64,000 nt of DNA from Gottfriedia acidiceleris. Lineage in GTDB: Bacteria; Bacillota; Bacilli; Bacillales; Bacillaceae_G. This document shows positions 26,633-36,145 of this stretch, in pieces (the stretch's first letter is position 1; every line of letters begins with the position of its first letter). The stretch is taken from NCBI RefSeq assembly GCF_002128425.1, contig NZ_NESS01000006.1, positions 186,001-250,000 on the forward strand, given 5' to 3'. The notes beneath the pieces are model-generated. The model did no database searches and had not been told where the DNA came from. It saw only the letters and a list, made by a program, of their open reading frames with translations. The position numbers and the translations under genes are program-made.

Positions 26633-28950
26633 AAAAGTTCGTTAAAAAGTCTTACGTTATTAGTTTATTATGTTTAGTTACTTTTAGTGTAAATATACCA
26701 AGCTTTATTTGGATGAAACCTATACAAGTAGAGGCGGCAAATGAAAATAACCCTCCTTCAAAAATTAATTTAAATAGTATATTTACGACTCCTTCAGGTT
26801 CGAATAGTTCTGTTATTGGAGAGAATATTGTTCAAATTACACCAAATACCACTTATCAAAGAGGGGGAATTTGGTCAACTGTAAACAATAAAATGGATTT
26901 AACAAAAAATTTTAGTTCCACTATGTATATGTATTTTGGAAATCAAGGATCCAATGCTGGAGATGGTATGGCGTTTGTAATGCATAACGATCCAAATGGT
27001 ACGAATGCCCTTTCTCCTAATACTGGCTCTGGTCTTGGAGTTTATGCTGGACAAACAAACGGGGCCTCGAAGACTAATGGAATACAAAAAAGTTTTGCCA
27101 TAGAGTTTGATACATTTGTAAATAATAGTAGCGCAGATGGTTATTTTGATACAAATGTTACGGCAGGTAATCACGTTGCTTGGAGTTACCCAGGTAAAAG
27201 TGAAACCTATATAGATTACAATATATTATTAGATTTTAGAAGGACGATGAAGCATAATAATGTAGATGGAAATGTTGGCGTCCAATTTGTTCCGGGAGGC
27301 TTATCAAACGATAAATGGAGAAAATTCACTATTAACTGGAATGCATCTACTTCTAACCTTACTTATCAATTGGAGGGACTAGCTCCTGTGGTAGTACCAA
27401 TAAATGTACAAGATGTATTCGGATCAACAAGTGTATATTGGGGGTTTACCGGTTCTACAGGTAGTAGATATGAATTGAACCGAGTTACCTTTGAAAGTGT
27501 ACCTGGACTTGTCAATGCAGAAGTAAGTGAAATAATTACAAAATCCGATGGATCAGTAGTAGAAGATAATTCCTTAGTTTTGCAAGGAGAAGAATTAACT
27601 TATACAATCAATGCAAAATACCTTTCTGGTAAACAGGATTGGCAAAATATTATATTGAAAACCTTGTTGAATAACTATGTTACCTATATTCCTAATACTT
27701 TAGAAATTAGTGATGGAAGCAATGACATTACACTAAACGATGAAATCTGGAGTAGTAAATCATTAGAAGTTAATTTACCAAATTTAAATACGACTAAAAA
27801 CAGTGTAACTTTAAAATTTAAAGTAAAAGTTAATAGTGTCACAAAGGATACGCTAGTTTCAGAAGAGTCCTATTTTGAAGGAGATAATTATATTGCGCAT
27901 ACTGGATTAAGCCAATATATTATAAAAAAAAATCAAGCTCCTATAGTGAAAATCAATGATACAGTACCAGTTCATTTACTGGTAGGAGCAGATTATGATG
28001 TAAAAGGAACATGGGCTGACGAAGATAATAATACAAATTCTCTTTATTATATGATAGATGGAAACCTCTTGAAAATTGAGAGTGTAGACAATGGCGGCTC
28101 TCCAATTTCTCAAGATTGGAGTTATTTAGTAACATCAGATAAATTAAAATTAGGTGAAAATACGTTCCAAGTTTATTCTAAAGATGAGGAAGGTGTTATT
28201 TCTACGCAAGAAGAGTTAAAAATATTTGTAGAAAGTCCTCCAACTATTTCCTTAAATGAAGCGAATCATCAAGTTCCATTAGATTTTGGTGATAATTTCA
28301 CTTTAAAAGGAAGCTGGAGTGATAAAGACAGTGAACAAATAGATTTATTCTATGTAATAGATAATGAGGCTCCTGTGAAATTTGCTTCTAATGTACAAAA
28401 TGCATCTAGTAAAGGAGAATCTGTTGAATTTCAATATACAATTCCAAGTGAACAACTATCCTTAGGTACACATGAGATTGCTGTCTATAGTATAGATGAT
28501 TCAAATCGTCAATCAAATAGTATGAAGTTATCTTTAAATGTTATAGGCGACCTGAGGTTTGAAACAGTATCAAATAATGTTAGTTTTGAAACCGTTAAGA
28601 TATCTGATAAAACAACTATTTCATCACGAAATAATGATTGGATAATAAATATAAAAGATACTCGTGGTCCTGGTTACCAATGGCGAATGACCGCAACCTT
28701 AGCAGAAGAATTTTTAAATGATGAGGGGCAACTCTTGAAAGACGCATTAATTTTTATTGATGACAAAGGAGTAGAGACAACGATGAAGCTAGGAGTACCG
28801 ATAAGCGTCTTTGAAATGGAAACAAAAAGTCAACAAAACATTTCGGTAAATTGGGAAACAAACCAAGGACTGTTATTAAAAATTAATCCATCTGTGCATG
28901 CGGGTAATTATAACGGAAAAATAGATTGGACGTTAGTTGACGCTCCGTAA
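26629..28950 (+). CDS. L-type-lectin-like WxL surface protein, locus 2
   Basis: 773-residue secreted protein. Order: signal peptide to about 37; a legume-lectin-like module (about 45-290) with GDGMAFVMHND and SFAIEFDTFVNN, the core strands that carry metal/sugar-site residues in this fold; a DUF11-like beta module (about 295-430); two related modules near 435-530 and 535-635 (each with KGTWADED/KGSWSDKD and a Y-x-I-D-x pattern); a C-terminal WxL-like domain with W685-R-M and W767-T-L-V-D-A-P. The first motif is WRM rather than WxL. Role: probably wall-bound adhesin for glycans. Coupled to the DUF916 gene. Confidence 0.8.
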   Translation: MKKFVKKSYVISLLCLVTFSVNIPSFIWMKPIQVEAANENNPPSKINLNSIFTTPSGSNSSVIGENIVQITPNTTYQRGGIWSTVNNKMDLTKNFSSTMYMYFGNQGSNAGDGMAFVMHNDPNGTNALSPNTGSGLGVYAGQTNGASKTNGIQKSFAIEFDTFVNNSSADGYFDTNVTAGNHVAWSYPGKSETYIDYNILLDFRRTMKHNNVDGNVGVQFVPGGLSNDKWRKFTINWNASTSNLTYQLEGLAPVVVPINVQDVFGSTSVYWGFTGSTGSRYELNRVTFESVPGLVNAEVSEIITKSDGSVVEDNSLVLQGEELTYTINAKYLSGKQDWQNIILKTLLNNYVTYIPNTLEISDGSNDITLNDEIWSSKSLEVNLPNLNTTKNSVTLKFKVKVNSVTKDTLVSEESYFEGDNYIAHTGLSQYIIKKNQAPIVKINDTVPVHLLVGADYDVKGTWADEDNNTNSLYYMIDGNLLKIESVDNGGSPISQDWSYLVTSDKLKLGENTFQVYSKDEEGVISTQEELKIFVESPPTISLNEANHQVPLDFGDNFTLKGSWSDKDSEQIDLFYVIDNEAPVKFASNVQNASSKGESVEFQYTIPSEQLSLGTHEIAVYSIDDSNRQSNSMKLSLNVIGDLRFETVSNNVSFETVKISDKTTISSRNNDWIINIKDTRGPGYQWRMTATLAEEFLNDEGQLLKDALIFIDDKGVETTMKLGVPISVFEMETKSQQNISVNWETNQGLLLKINPSVHAGNYNGKIDWTLVDAP

Positions 28951-28970
28951 AAATATTATGTAAAACTAGT

Positions 28971-29006
28971 AAAAGAGCCCGAACCAAAAAATTAGGGCTC
29001 TTTTTG
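28971..29006 (+). terminator. Terminator of WxL locus 2
   Basis: AAAAGAGCCC and GGGCTCTTTT form a 10-bp stem followed by T. Located about 20 bp after the lectin-WxL stop. Confidence 0.9.
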
Positions 29007-29231
29007 TTGTTTTTATAAATCCCATTATCTTATCTAAAATCAAAAACGTTTAATGTCTAAATAAAAATAAACCATTTCAACGTTGAAATTTTATGAATAG
29101 AGACATCTGTTAAAATAAAATAGGAAAAATATTAAAGAATTTTAAGCATCCAACCGATATTTATACAGTAAGTACAATTTAATCCATATAAAAGTATATC
29201 AATAAAGATAAGTAAAAAGCAGGTGGAGATT

Positions 29232-30164
29232 TTGAAAAAAAAAATTATACAATCAATTGCAATCATAGGATCTGTTTCATGTATTAATTCTATGGATCTA
29301 GTAGAAGCGGATGCAGAAAGTACCAACACAAATCAACCTAAAGTTTTAATCTCATATGTTGATCATTATATCTCAACAGGAAACGGAGTACGTATTCGTT
29401 CAGGGGCAGGAACGAATTATAGTATTTTAGGTAGCGTAAATAAGAATGCTAAATTAGATGTCAGATCTTTCTCAAATGGTTGGTATAAGATTATTTATCA
29501 AGGAAGAATTGGTTACATAAGTGGCACATATGTTCAGAAACAAAAGAATAATGAAGATAAAAAACCAGTTATCAATACGGTTAAATATAGTGTAACAGTG
29601 AACAGATTAAATATTCGTTCAGGTGGTGGAACGAATTACAATATAATAGGTAGTGCGACTAAGAAGCAGAAGGTAGAAGTTATTTCAACTTCAAATGGTT
29701 GGCACAAAATAAACTATAAAGGAAAAATTGGTTATATTAGTGCAGCATATACTGAAAAAGAAAGTGAACATTCAACTGTTACGACTAGTAATGAGCAAAA
29801 TATGATTTCTTTTGCAAAACAATTTTTAGGAGTTCCTTACAAGTGGGCAGGAGTGTCTCCTACGGGATTTGATTGCAGTGGTTTTATTTATTATGTCCTT
29901 AAGGAAAATGGTATGCCGTATGGAAGAACAAATGTATCAGGTTATTGGTACAATAATACTTCATTCCAAAAAGTGACAAATTCAAAACCAGGTGATTTGA
30001 TATTTTTTCAAAACACATATACATATGGTCCATCACACATAGGAATCATGTTAAATAAAAATGAATTTATTCAAGCAGGTAGTAGGAATGGTGTATCGAT
30101 TTCTAATATTAATGACTCATATTGGAAAAAGCATTTCTTAGGGTATAAGCGAATAAAATCATAA
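29232..30164 (+). CDS. Secreted SH3b-SH3b-NlpC/P60 peptidoglycan hydrolase
   Basis: Cell-wall endopeptidase candidate of 310 residues (TTG start behind AGGTGG; GTG 29223 lies within that site). Signal-like N-terminus, two bacterial SH3 domains (about 40-95 and 115-170, each with RIRSG/NIRSG-GxGTNY), then NlpC/P60 with nucleophile Cys215 in FDCSGF and His269 in PSHIGIM. By family it cleaves peptide stems (gamma-D-Glu to diamino acid). It follows WxL locus 2 as a separate unit. SH3b domains target the wall. Confidence 0.9.
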   Translation: MKKKIIQSIAIIGSVSCINSMDLVEADAESTNTNQPKVLISYVDHYISTGNGVRIRSGAGTNYSILGSVNKNAKLDVRSFSNGWYKIIYQGRIGYISGTYVQKQKNNEDKKPVINTVKYSVTVNRLNIRSGGGTNYNIIGSATKKQKVEVISTSNGWHKINYKGKIGYISAAYTEKESEHSTVTTSNEQNMISFAKQFLGVPYKWAGVSPTGFDCSGFIYYVLKENGMPYGRTNVSGYWYNNTSFQKVTNSKPGDLIFFQNTYTYGPSHIGIMLNKNEFIQAGSRNGVSISNINDSYWKKHFLGYKRIKS

Positions 30165-30330
30165 ACAATTTTTACAGAGTTTTATCCTCATAAATTACTT
30201 TTATAAAGATTTCCAACAATTGTCTTTAACATCGGGGCTGTCGCAAAATCAAACCAATAGATAGGAATGCCCCATAGATGATAGAATAAACTGTATTCTA
30301 TACAGAGAAAAAGACATATGGAGGGAAACA

Positions 30331-31275
30331 ATGTCTGCAAAGAGATTTTTTACACATCCTTTGGGAGTGATTGCATCAGCGGTTATTACAACTTTTTTAT
30401 GGGGAAGCGCATTTCCGTTTATTAAGCTAAGTTATGAGCACTTGCATATTGAGAAGAATGAAATATGGAAACAAATGATTTTTGCGGGTTATCGTTTCTT
30501 TTTGGCCTCATTGTTAATTTTAATATTCTTTACGATAATTGGTAGAAAGTTAACTTTTAAGCGAGATACTTTTTTTGTAGTCGGAAAAGTAGGTTTGTTT
30601 CAAACGTTTTTACAATATGTCTTGTTTTATATTGGATTGAGTTTTTCAACGGGAGTACAAGGTTCGATTATTGCTGGAACTACTTCGTTTTTTCAACTTT
30701 TAGCAGCGCATTTTATGTATAAAAATGATCGTTTAAACTTGCGCAAGATTCTTGGTGTAACAGTAGGCTTTGCGGGTGTAATTATCGTGAATATTACAAA
30801 GGGGACTCTTTCTTTACATTTAGGAATTGGCGAGATTTTATTATTATTTGCAATGGCGTTTGGTGGCTATGGTAATGTACTTGCTAAGGAAGCGGCAAAG
30901 AAAGTGGATGTTGCCTATTTAACGGCATATCAAATGATGATTGGTTCAATTGGATTGTTATTAATTGGTGGTTTAACGGCAGGATTTTTACCATTCCACT
31001 TTGATTTAAAAACTTTTGGCATGCTAGTATATTTATCGGTCCTTTCAAGCGTAGGTTTCATACTTTGGAACAATGTCATGAAATATAACCAAGTTGGAAA
31101 AGTATCAATGTACTTATTCTTAGTTCCTGTTTTTGGTGTCATTTTATCATCAATCATGCTGAATGAAGTGTTATCTTATCTTGTATTTATTGGTTTAATG
31201 ATGGTTACGTCAGGTATTATTATTGTGAATTATCAAAAGGATCAACGTAGCACTCATATGAAGAGTGCGTCTTGA
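30331..31275 (+). CDS. EamA-family (DMT) membrane transporter
   Basis: 314-residue, ten-helix drug/metabolite transporter with two EamA repeats (about 12-150 and 165-300); TFLWGSAFPFIKLSYEHL and LGVTVGFAGVIIVN are typical. Substrate unknown; exporters of amino acids or metabolites are common in this family. GGAGGG ribosome site 6 bp before ATG. A strong terminator follows. Confidence 0.85.
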   Translation: MSAKRFFTHPLGVIASAVITTFLWGSAFPFIKLSYEHLHIEKNEIWKQMIFAGYRFFLASLLILIFFTIIGRKLTFKRDTFFVVGKVGLFQTFLQYVLFYIGLSFSTGVQGSIIAGTTSFFQLLAAHFMYKNDRLNLRKILGVTVGFAGVIIVNITKGTLSLHLGIGEILLLFAMAFGGYGNVLAKEAAKKVDVAYLTAYQMMIGSIGLLLIGGLTAGFLPFHFDLKTFGMLVYLSVLSSVGFILWNNVMKYNQVGKVSMYLFLVPVFGVILSSIMLNEVLSYLVFIGLMMVTSGIIIVNYQKDQRSTHMKSAS

Positions 31276-31299
31276 CTTAGAATAGAATGCATCCCGAAT

Positions 31300-31345
31300 A
31301 AAAGCAACTCTACTTATTAATAATAAGGTCGAGTTGCTTTTTTTT
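31300..31345 (+). terminator. Strong terminator after the EamA gene
   Basis: AAAGCAACTC and GAGTTGC(TTT) with an inner CTTATT/AATAAG stem, followed by eight T. It lies only 28 bp before the first sugar-permease start, leaving almost no room for a promoter. Confidence 0.9.
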
Positions 31346-31373
31346 GTAGATCGTTATGAAGGGAGGTACATAG

Positions 31374-32327
31374 TTGTCAAAGTTTGATAAAGCAATGAAT
31401 AAAGAAGTTGAAACAGTTGTAGATGATGCTACTGACTTTAAGGTCTCCTATCGAAAAAAACGTAGAAATAGTGGAAGTTTCATCGTATTTGTTGGTCCGG
31501 CTTTTCTAGTATTTGCAGCTTTAGTACTTATTCCATTTTTAATGGGTCTGTATTATTCCTTTACAAACTGGAATGGAGTAGTCGGAAATATCCATTATGT
31601 CGGTTTTGATAATTATAAGTACATATTTACGCAAGATGCAGACTTCAGACAGTCTTTTATTATTACCACAAAGTATACGTTTTTCGCTGTGATCTTAACG
31701 AATTTGATTGGTTTTGGCTTAGCGCTATTAGTTACGAAAGGGCTTAAATCAAGAAATATTCTTAGGACGATTTTCTTTTTACCTAATTTAATAGGTGGTT
31801 TATTACTCGGGTTTATTTGGCAATTTATTTTTAATAAAGGGCTCACTTCATTAGGAGCTGCGCTAGGTATTGATTCTTTCATGCAGTCATTGTTAGGTAC
31901 TGCAAATGGAGCGTTTTGGGCAATTATTATTGTAGCGATCTGGCAAGGTGCTGGATACATCATGATTATTTATGTAGCAGCACTCCAAGGAGTACCTCAG
32001 GAATTGATTGAAGCAGCTCAAGTGGACGGCGCCGATCGTTTTACAACTTTAAGGAAAATCATCATTCCAATGGTAGCACCAGCTGTAACTGTTTGTTTAT
32101 TCTTAACAATCTCATGGTCCTTTAAAGTATTTGATCAAAATTTATCACTGACTGGTGGTGGACCATTTAAATCGACAGAAATGCTTGCGTTAAATATTTA
32201 TACAGAAGCATTTGTAAACAATCGATATGGATTAGGGGAAGCAAAAGCAATTGTTTTCTTCGTTGTTGTCGCAGCTATATCAATTCTCCAAGTGTATTTA
32301 ACGAAGAAAAGGGAGGTTGAAGCATAG
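31374..32327 (+). CDS. Sugar ABC transporter permease 1, copy A
   Basis: 317-residue MalF/UgpA-type permease with six membrane helices and the EAA motif (ELIEAAQVDGADRFTTLRKIIIPM). TTG start behind GGGAGG. The gene order permease, permease, lipoprotein with no ATPase is typical of carbohydrate (CUT1) importers that share an MsmX-like ATPase. Very similar throughout to the product of 38829, indicating operon duplication. Its stop overlaps the next start by one base. A strong terminator with no obvious promoter lies just upstream. Confidence 0.9.
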   Translation: MSKFDKAMNKEVETVVDDATDFKVSYRKKRRNSGSFIVFVGPAFLVFAALVLIPFLMGLYYSFTNWNGVVGNIHYVGFDNYKYIFTQDADFRQSFIITTKYTFFAVILTNLIGFGLALLVTKGLKSRNILRTIFFLPNLIGGLLLGFIWQFIFNKGLTSLGAALGIDSFMQSLLGTANGAFWAIIIVAIWQGAGYIMIIYVAALQGVPQELIEAAQVDGADRFTTLRKIIIPMVAPAVTVCLFLTISWSFKVFDQNLSLTGGGPFKSTEMLALNIYTEAFVNNRYGLGEAKAIVFFVVVAAISILQVYLTKKREVEA

Positions 32328-33157
32328 TGGAACATGAGCGTTATAACGGACTAACGTTTTTGCTTGAGCTATTTGGGATCGTTTTAGCAATATTTTTCCT
32401 AATCCCTTTTTACTATGTATTAGGAAACTCGTTTAAATCCTTTGCAGATATTTTGCAAAATACATCATCGCTACCTAAAACTTTCGATTTTACAAACTAC
32501 TCACAAGCAATTGTCATTATGGATTTCTGGAGAGCTCTTTTGAATTCACTAATTGTAACAGTTGCGAGTAATGCATTAATCGTACTATTTTGCTCAATGG
32601 CAGCTTATAAACTGGTACGCACAAAGCATAAAATTTCAACGATTATTTTCTTTATTTTTGTTGCAACAATGGTCATTCCTTTTCAATCAATTATGATTCC
32701 ACTTGTTAAAGTTGGAAGTACGCTTCATTTAATGAATAGTCATTATGGACTTGTTGTGATGTATTTAGCGTTTGGTTCAGCACTTTCAATTTTTCTCTAT
32801 CACGGTTTTATAAAGGGTATTCCAATTGAGCTTGAAGAAGCAGCGATTATTGATGGATGTTCACCGTTTATGGTTTTTTGGAAAGTGGTATTTCCTTTAT
32901 TAAAACCGATCACCGTAACAATTGTGATTTTAAATACTTTATGGATATGGAATGATTTCTTATTACCGTCTCTAGTTTTGCGTGATGAAGAGCTACGCAC
33001 AATCCCACTGGCTACTTTTTATTTTTTTGGTGCGTATACGAAACAATGGAATTTAGCACTTGCCGGATTAGTTCTAGGCATTACGCCATTATTGATCTTT
33101 TTCTTCGCTGCGCAAAAGCAAATTATTCGTGGTATTACTAGCGGCTCAATAAAGTAA
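32327..33157 (+). CDS. Sugar ABC transporter permease 2, copy A
   Basis: 276-residue MalG/UgpE-type permease with six helices and the EAA motif (ELEEAAIIDGCSPFMVFWKVVFPL). GTG start overlapping the preceding TAG (TAGTG) shows coupled translation. Nearly identical in layout to the protein at 39764; most differences are conservative. Confidence 0.9.
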   Translation: MEHERYNGLTFLLELFGIVLAIFFLIPFYYVLGNSFKSFADILQNTSSLPKTFDFTNYSQAIVIMDFWRALLNSLIVTVASNALIVLFCSMAAYKLVRTKHKISTIIFFIFVATMVIPFQSIMIPLVKVGSTLHLMNSHYGLVVMYLAFGSALSIFLYHGFIKGIPIELEEAAIIDGCSPFMVFWKVVFPLLKPITVTIVILNTLWIWNDFLLPSLVLRDEELRTIPLATFYFFGAYTKQWNLALAGLVLGITPLLIFFFAAQKQIIRGITSGSIK

Positions 33158-33172
33158 GTTAAGGAGGATTAT

Positions 33173-34444
33173 ATGAAGAATAAATTATTTAAGTCGGTTG
33201 CAGTTTTATCGACTAGTATGTTGTTATTTACTGGATGTAATAAAAAAGAAGAAACGAAAAAGCCTGGTGCTGGTGAAAAAATTACATTAAATATTTTTCA
33301 GTTTAAAGCTGAAATTGCAAAAGATCTTGAGGCTTTAGCGAAGGAATATGAAAAGGAAAATAAAAATGTAACGGTAAAGGTTCAAACAGTAGGTGGAGGA
33401 GCAGATTATGGGGCAGCTTTGAAAGCTCAATTTGCATCAGGAAATGAACCGGATATTTTCAATAATGGTGGATACCAAGAGGCTGTTACTTGGAAGGACA
33501 AACTTGAGGACCTTTCAGATCAAGATTGGGTGAAGGATTTATATCCGGAAACTGAAAAACCGATGACAGTTGATGGAAAATTACTAGGAATGCCTATGAA
33601 TACTGAAGGCTATGGATTCATTTACAATAAAGATTTATTTGATAAAGCAGGCATTACTCAATTGCCAAAAACATTAACTGAATTAGAGGCAGCAGCAAAA
33701 AAATTAAAAGACGCTGGCATTACGCCGTTTTCAGTTGGATATGGTGAATGGTGGATTTTAGGAATTCATTTATTAAATATTCCATTTGCACAACAACCAG
33801 ACCCAGACAAATTTATCGCTGATTTAAATGATGGTAAAGTAAAAATCCCTGATAATGATAAATTTAAGCAGTTTATAAAATTATTTGATTTAACGATTAA
33901 ATATGGAAATAAAAATCCATTAACAACAGATTACAATACACAAGTTACAAACTTTGCTTCTGGAAAAACAGCTATGATGCAACAAGGAAACTGGACACAA
34001 GGTATGATTGATGGAATTACACCAAACATGAAACTTGGTCTATTACCAATTCCGATTAACGATGACAAAGATGCAATGGACAAAATCCCTGTCGGTGTAC
34101 CGAATAACTGGGTAGTTAACAAAAATTCAAAAAACAAAGAAGAAGCGAAGAAGTTCTTAAATTGGATGGTTTCTTCTGATACAGGTAAAAAGTATATTGT
34201 TGAGAAGTTTAAATTCATCCCAGCAGTTAAAACAATTGAAGGAAAAGGCTTAGGACCAATTGCTGATGATATTCAAAAATACTCAGCTGAAGGCAAGGTG
34301 CTTTCATGGAACTGGTTTAAGTATCCAAATGGTGCAACAAACGAATTCGGTGCCTCAATGCAAGCTTATGTTGGAGGACAAAAAAATCCACAGCAATTAC
34401 TTCAATCACTTCAGGACACTTGGGATAAGTTAAAGAAACAGTAG
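33173..34444 (+). CDS. Sugar-binding lipoprotein, copy A
   Basis: 423-residue extracellular solute-binding protein, family 1. Type-II signal with lipobox FTGC (Cys near 22), then the two-lobed binding domain including the NIFQFKAEIAKDLE strand, GNEPDIFNNGGY and GKTAMMQQGNWTQGM. Starts 15 bp after the permease, behind AAGGAGG. It delivers a sugar or oligosaccharide to the two permeases; the sugar is unknown. Close paralogue of the product of 40726. Confidence 0.9.
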   Translation: MKNKLFKSVAVLSTSMLLFTGCNKKEETKKPGAGEKITLNIFQFKAEIAKDLEALAKEYEKENKNVTVKVQTVGGGADYGAALKAQFASGNEPDIFNNGGYQEAVTWKDKLEDLSDQDWVKDLYPETEKPMTVDGKLLGMPMNTEGYGFIYNKDLFDKAGITQLPKTLTELEAAAKKLKDAGITPFSVGYGEWWILGIHLLNIPFAQQPDPDKFIADLNDGKVKIPDNDKFKQFIKLFDLTIKYGNKNPLTTDYNTQVTNFASGKTAMMQQGNWTQGMIDGITPNMKLGLLPIPINDDKDAMDKIPVGVPNNWVVNKNSKNKEEAKKFLNWMVSSDTGKKYIVEKFKFIPAVKTIEGKGLGPIADDIQKYSAEGKVLSWNWFKYPNGATNEFGASMQAYVGGQKNPQQLLQSLQDTWDKLKKQ

Positions 34445-34461
34445 AACAGAAATAACTTATG

Positions 34462-34508
34462 GACAAACCTTATTTCGAAATAATTTCGAATGAGGTTTGT
34501 CTTTTTTT
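34462..34508 (+). terminator. Terminator of ABC operon A
   Basis: GACAAACCTTATT and AATGAGGTTTGTC form a long stem (one G-T pair) with an inner TCGAAA/TTTCGA extension, followed by seven T. Confidence 0.9.
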
Positions 34509-34672
34509 ATGCAGTTATTTAACGTGTATTTTTATTGTGATTATTTATTGGAAGATTTTATGTGATGAACAACATTAATTATCGTGATATAGTAAATATC
34601 GTTATGAAAATAAATGAAATTCCTGAGTTAACCTAGATAAATAGATTAATAGTAAGGGAGAGTAAAATATTT

Positions 34673-35572
34673 ATGAAAAAATCGATTAAAAATGTTATTT
34701 TATCAACTGCGATTGTCTTTTCTTTAGGAACAGTAGTCGGACCAGCGAATGCTGCTACTGTTGCTACAAAGAAGCCAGCAATACAAACGATTAGTCCAGT
34801 GAAGCTTCCAGCAAGTGAATCAGTTAAAAAGATGGCACTAGAAATCACTTCATGGTATGAAACTTCATCATCTGGAGCTGATGCATTTGGAGCAACAAGT
34901 GGTAATTTTGACGGAGCCGGTTTATCTTTTGGTGCGCTTCAAGAAAATTTTGGAACAGAAACTTTACAACCAATAATGAAAAATATGTTCGCAAATCATA
35001 ATGATGTCATCCTAAAAGCTTTCAAAGGAGATAAGGATGCTTATAATACATTTAAAGATGTAATTATGAACAAAACGACAAAAGAGCAGGTAGCATGGGG
35101 AGATTCAATAAGTGACCCTAATAATAAATACCAAGTTGTAGAGCCTTGGAAGACTTATTTTAAGAATCTAGGTACAAGTAAAGAATGTATCGATGAACAA
35201 ATTAATGCTTCAAAATGGTACTTCGATCAAGCAGAAAAGTATTACAAAACATTCGGATTATGGACAAAAAGAGGATATGCATTAATGTTTGATCTATTTG
35301 TTCAAAGTGGTGGAATATCGGATGAAACGAAAAATTTAATTTTAGATGACTTTAAAAAAATTGATACAAAAAATATGACAAAAGAACAAATCGAAACGAA
35401 AAAAATGAATATTATCGTTAATCGTCGTGCTGCAGATGTAAATGCACAATGGAGAGAAACATGGAAATCTAGAAAATCGGTAATTGCGAACGGTAGTGGT
35501 AAAGTTGTTGGTTATGGTGATTTCTTTGATGTAACTCCGTATGGTGCTACGTTAACACATGTTAATAAATAA
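34673..35572 (+). CDS. Secreted lysozyme-like/chitosanase-like protein, putative
   Basis: 299 residues with a signal peptide (cleavage after PANAA, about 27). The mature part starts with an ITSWYETSSSGADAFGATSG stretch, then FDGAGLSFGALQENFGTETLQP, a helical core, and VNRRAADVNAQWRETW...RK..IANGSG near the end. The F-D-G-x-G-L-S-x-G-A-L-Q motif occurs in lysozyme-fold cell-wall or polysaccharide hydrolases, with an acidic residue (Glu59) before it and Asp/Glu after. I infer a glycan hydrolase, but did not identify a named family with certainty. GGGAG ribosome site 10 bp upstream; monocistronic. Confidence 0.55.
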   Translation: MKKSIKNVILSTAIVFSLGTVVGPANAATVATKKPAIQTISPVKLPASESVKKMALEITSWYETSSSGADAFGATSGNFDGAGLSFGALQENFGTETLQPIMKNMFANHNDVILKAFKGDKDAYNTFKDVIMNKTTKEQVAWGDSISDPNNKYQVVEPWKTYFKNLGTSKECIDEQINASKWYFDQAEKYYKTFGLWTKRGYALMFDLFVQSGGISDETKNLILDDFKKIDTKNMTKEQIETKKMNIIVNRRAADVNAQWRETWKSRKSVIANGSGKVVGYGDFFDVTPYGATLTHVNK

Positions 35573-35737
35573 ATTATTTGATGAGGGAGTCCGAATTTGG
35601 ACTTCCTTTTTAATTTGTCCACTGATTAACTTTCATTTTTTTTATAAGAAATATGTGATTTGACTTTCTTTGGGAATATTAAAAAAGAAGTATACACTAG
35701 CTTTTTTAATAAAATAATTTCTTAGGAGAGATCAGTT

Positions 35738-36079
35738 GTGAAATGGTATTTAAAAGTATTAAAGAATTATGTAGGATTTCATGGTAGAGCGAGTCGAACT
35801 GAATACTGGATGTTCTTCTTGATTAATGCAATTATTACTTTTTTACTTAGTTTATTAGATAACTTTGCAAATACAGATAACATGATTTCAGGAATTTATG
35901 GTTTGCTTACCTTGCTGCCATTAATTGCAGTCGGTGTTCGCAGATTACATGACATTGGTAAAAGTGGTTGGTGGTATTTAATTAGTTTAATTCCGTTTAT
36001 AGGATCAATTATTTTATTAATACTCGCTTGTTTTAAAAGTGAAAATCACGAGAATCGTTTTGGACCAGTTCCAAGATAA
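35738..36079 (+). CDS. DUF805 membrane protein, copy 1
   Basis: 113-residue DUF805 protein with about three to four hydrophobic segments. N-terminal WYLKVLKNYVGFHGRASRTEYW and the RRLHDIGKSGWWYLI segment define the family; function not known. GTG start behind TAGGAGAG. A paralogue at 36786 and a repeated upstream block show local duplication. Confidence 0.85.
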   Translation: MKWYLKVLKNYVGFHGRASRTEYWMFFLINAIITFLLSLLDNFANTDNMISGIYGLLTLLPLIAVGVRRLHDIGKSGWWYLISLIPFIGSIILLILACFKSENHENRFGPVPR

Positions 36080-36084
36080 GATTA

Positions 36085-36145
36085 AAATTAATAATGTTCA
36101 TTGGATAGTAGGAAAAGACTTAAATGTACCATATTATTTCTTAAA
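36085..36145. repeat. Imperfect ~60-bp direct repeat, copy 1
   Basis: This block (ATTAATAATGTT..., AGACTTAAATGTACC) reappears at about 36712-36775 directly before the second DUF805 gene, at roughly three-quarters identity. Here it lies behind the first DUF805 gene, flanking the VanZ gene and a gene remnant. It suggests that DNA was inserted into or duplicated around the upstream region of the second DUF805 gene. Confidence 0.5.

Noticed and set aside
30234-30284. GGGGC...GCCCC repeat before the EamA gene as a terminator or riboswitch
   Set aside because: Only five pairs, a 30-plus nt loop and no T-run; not enough for a call.
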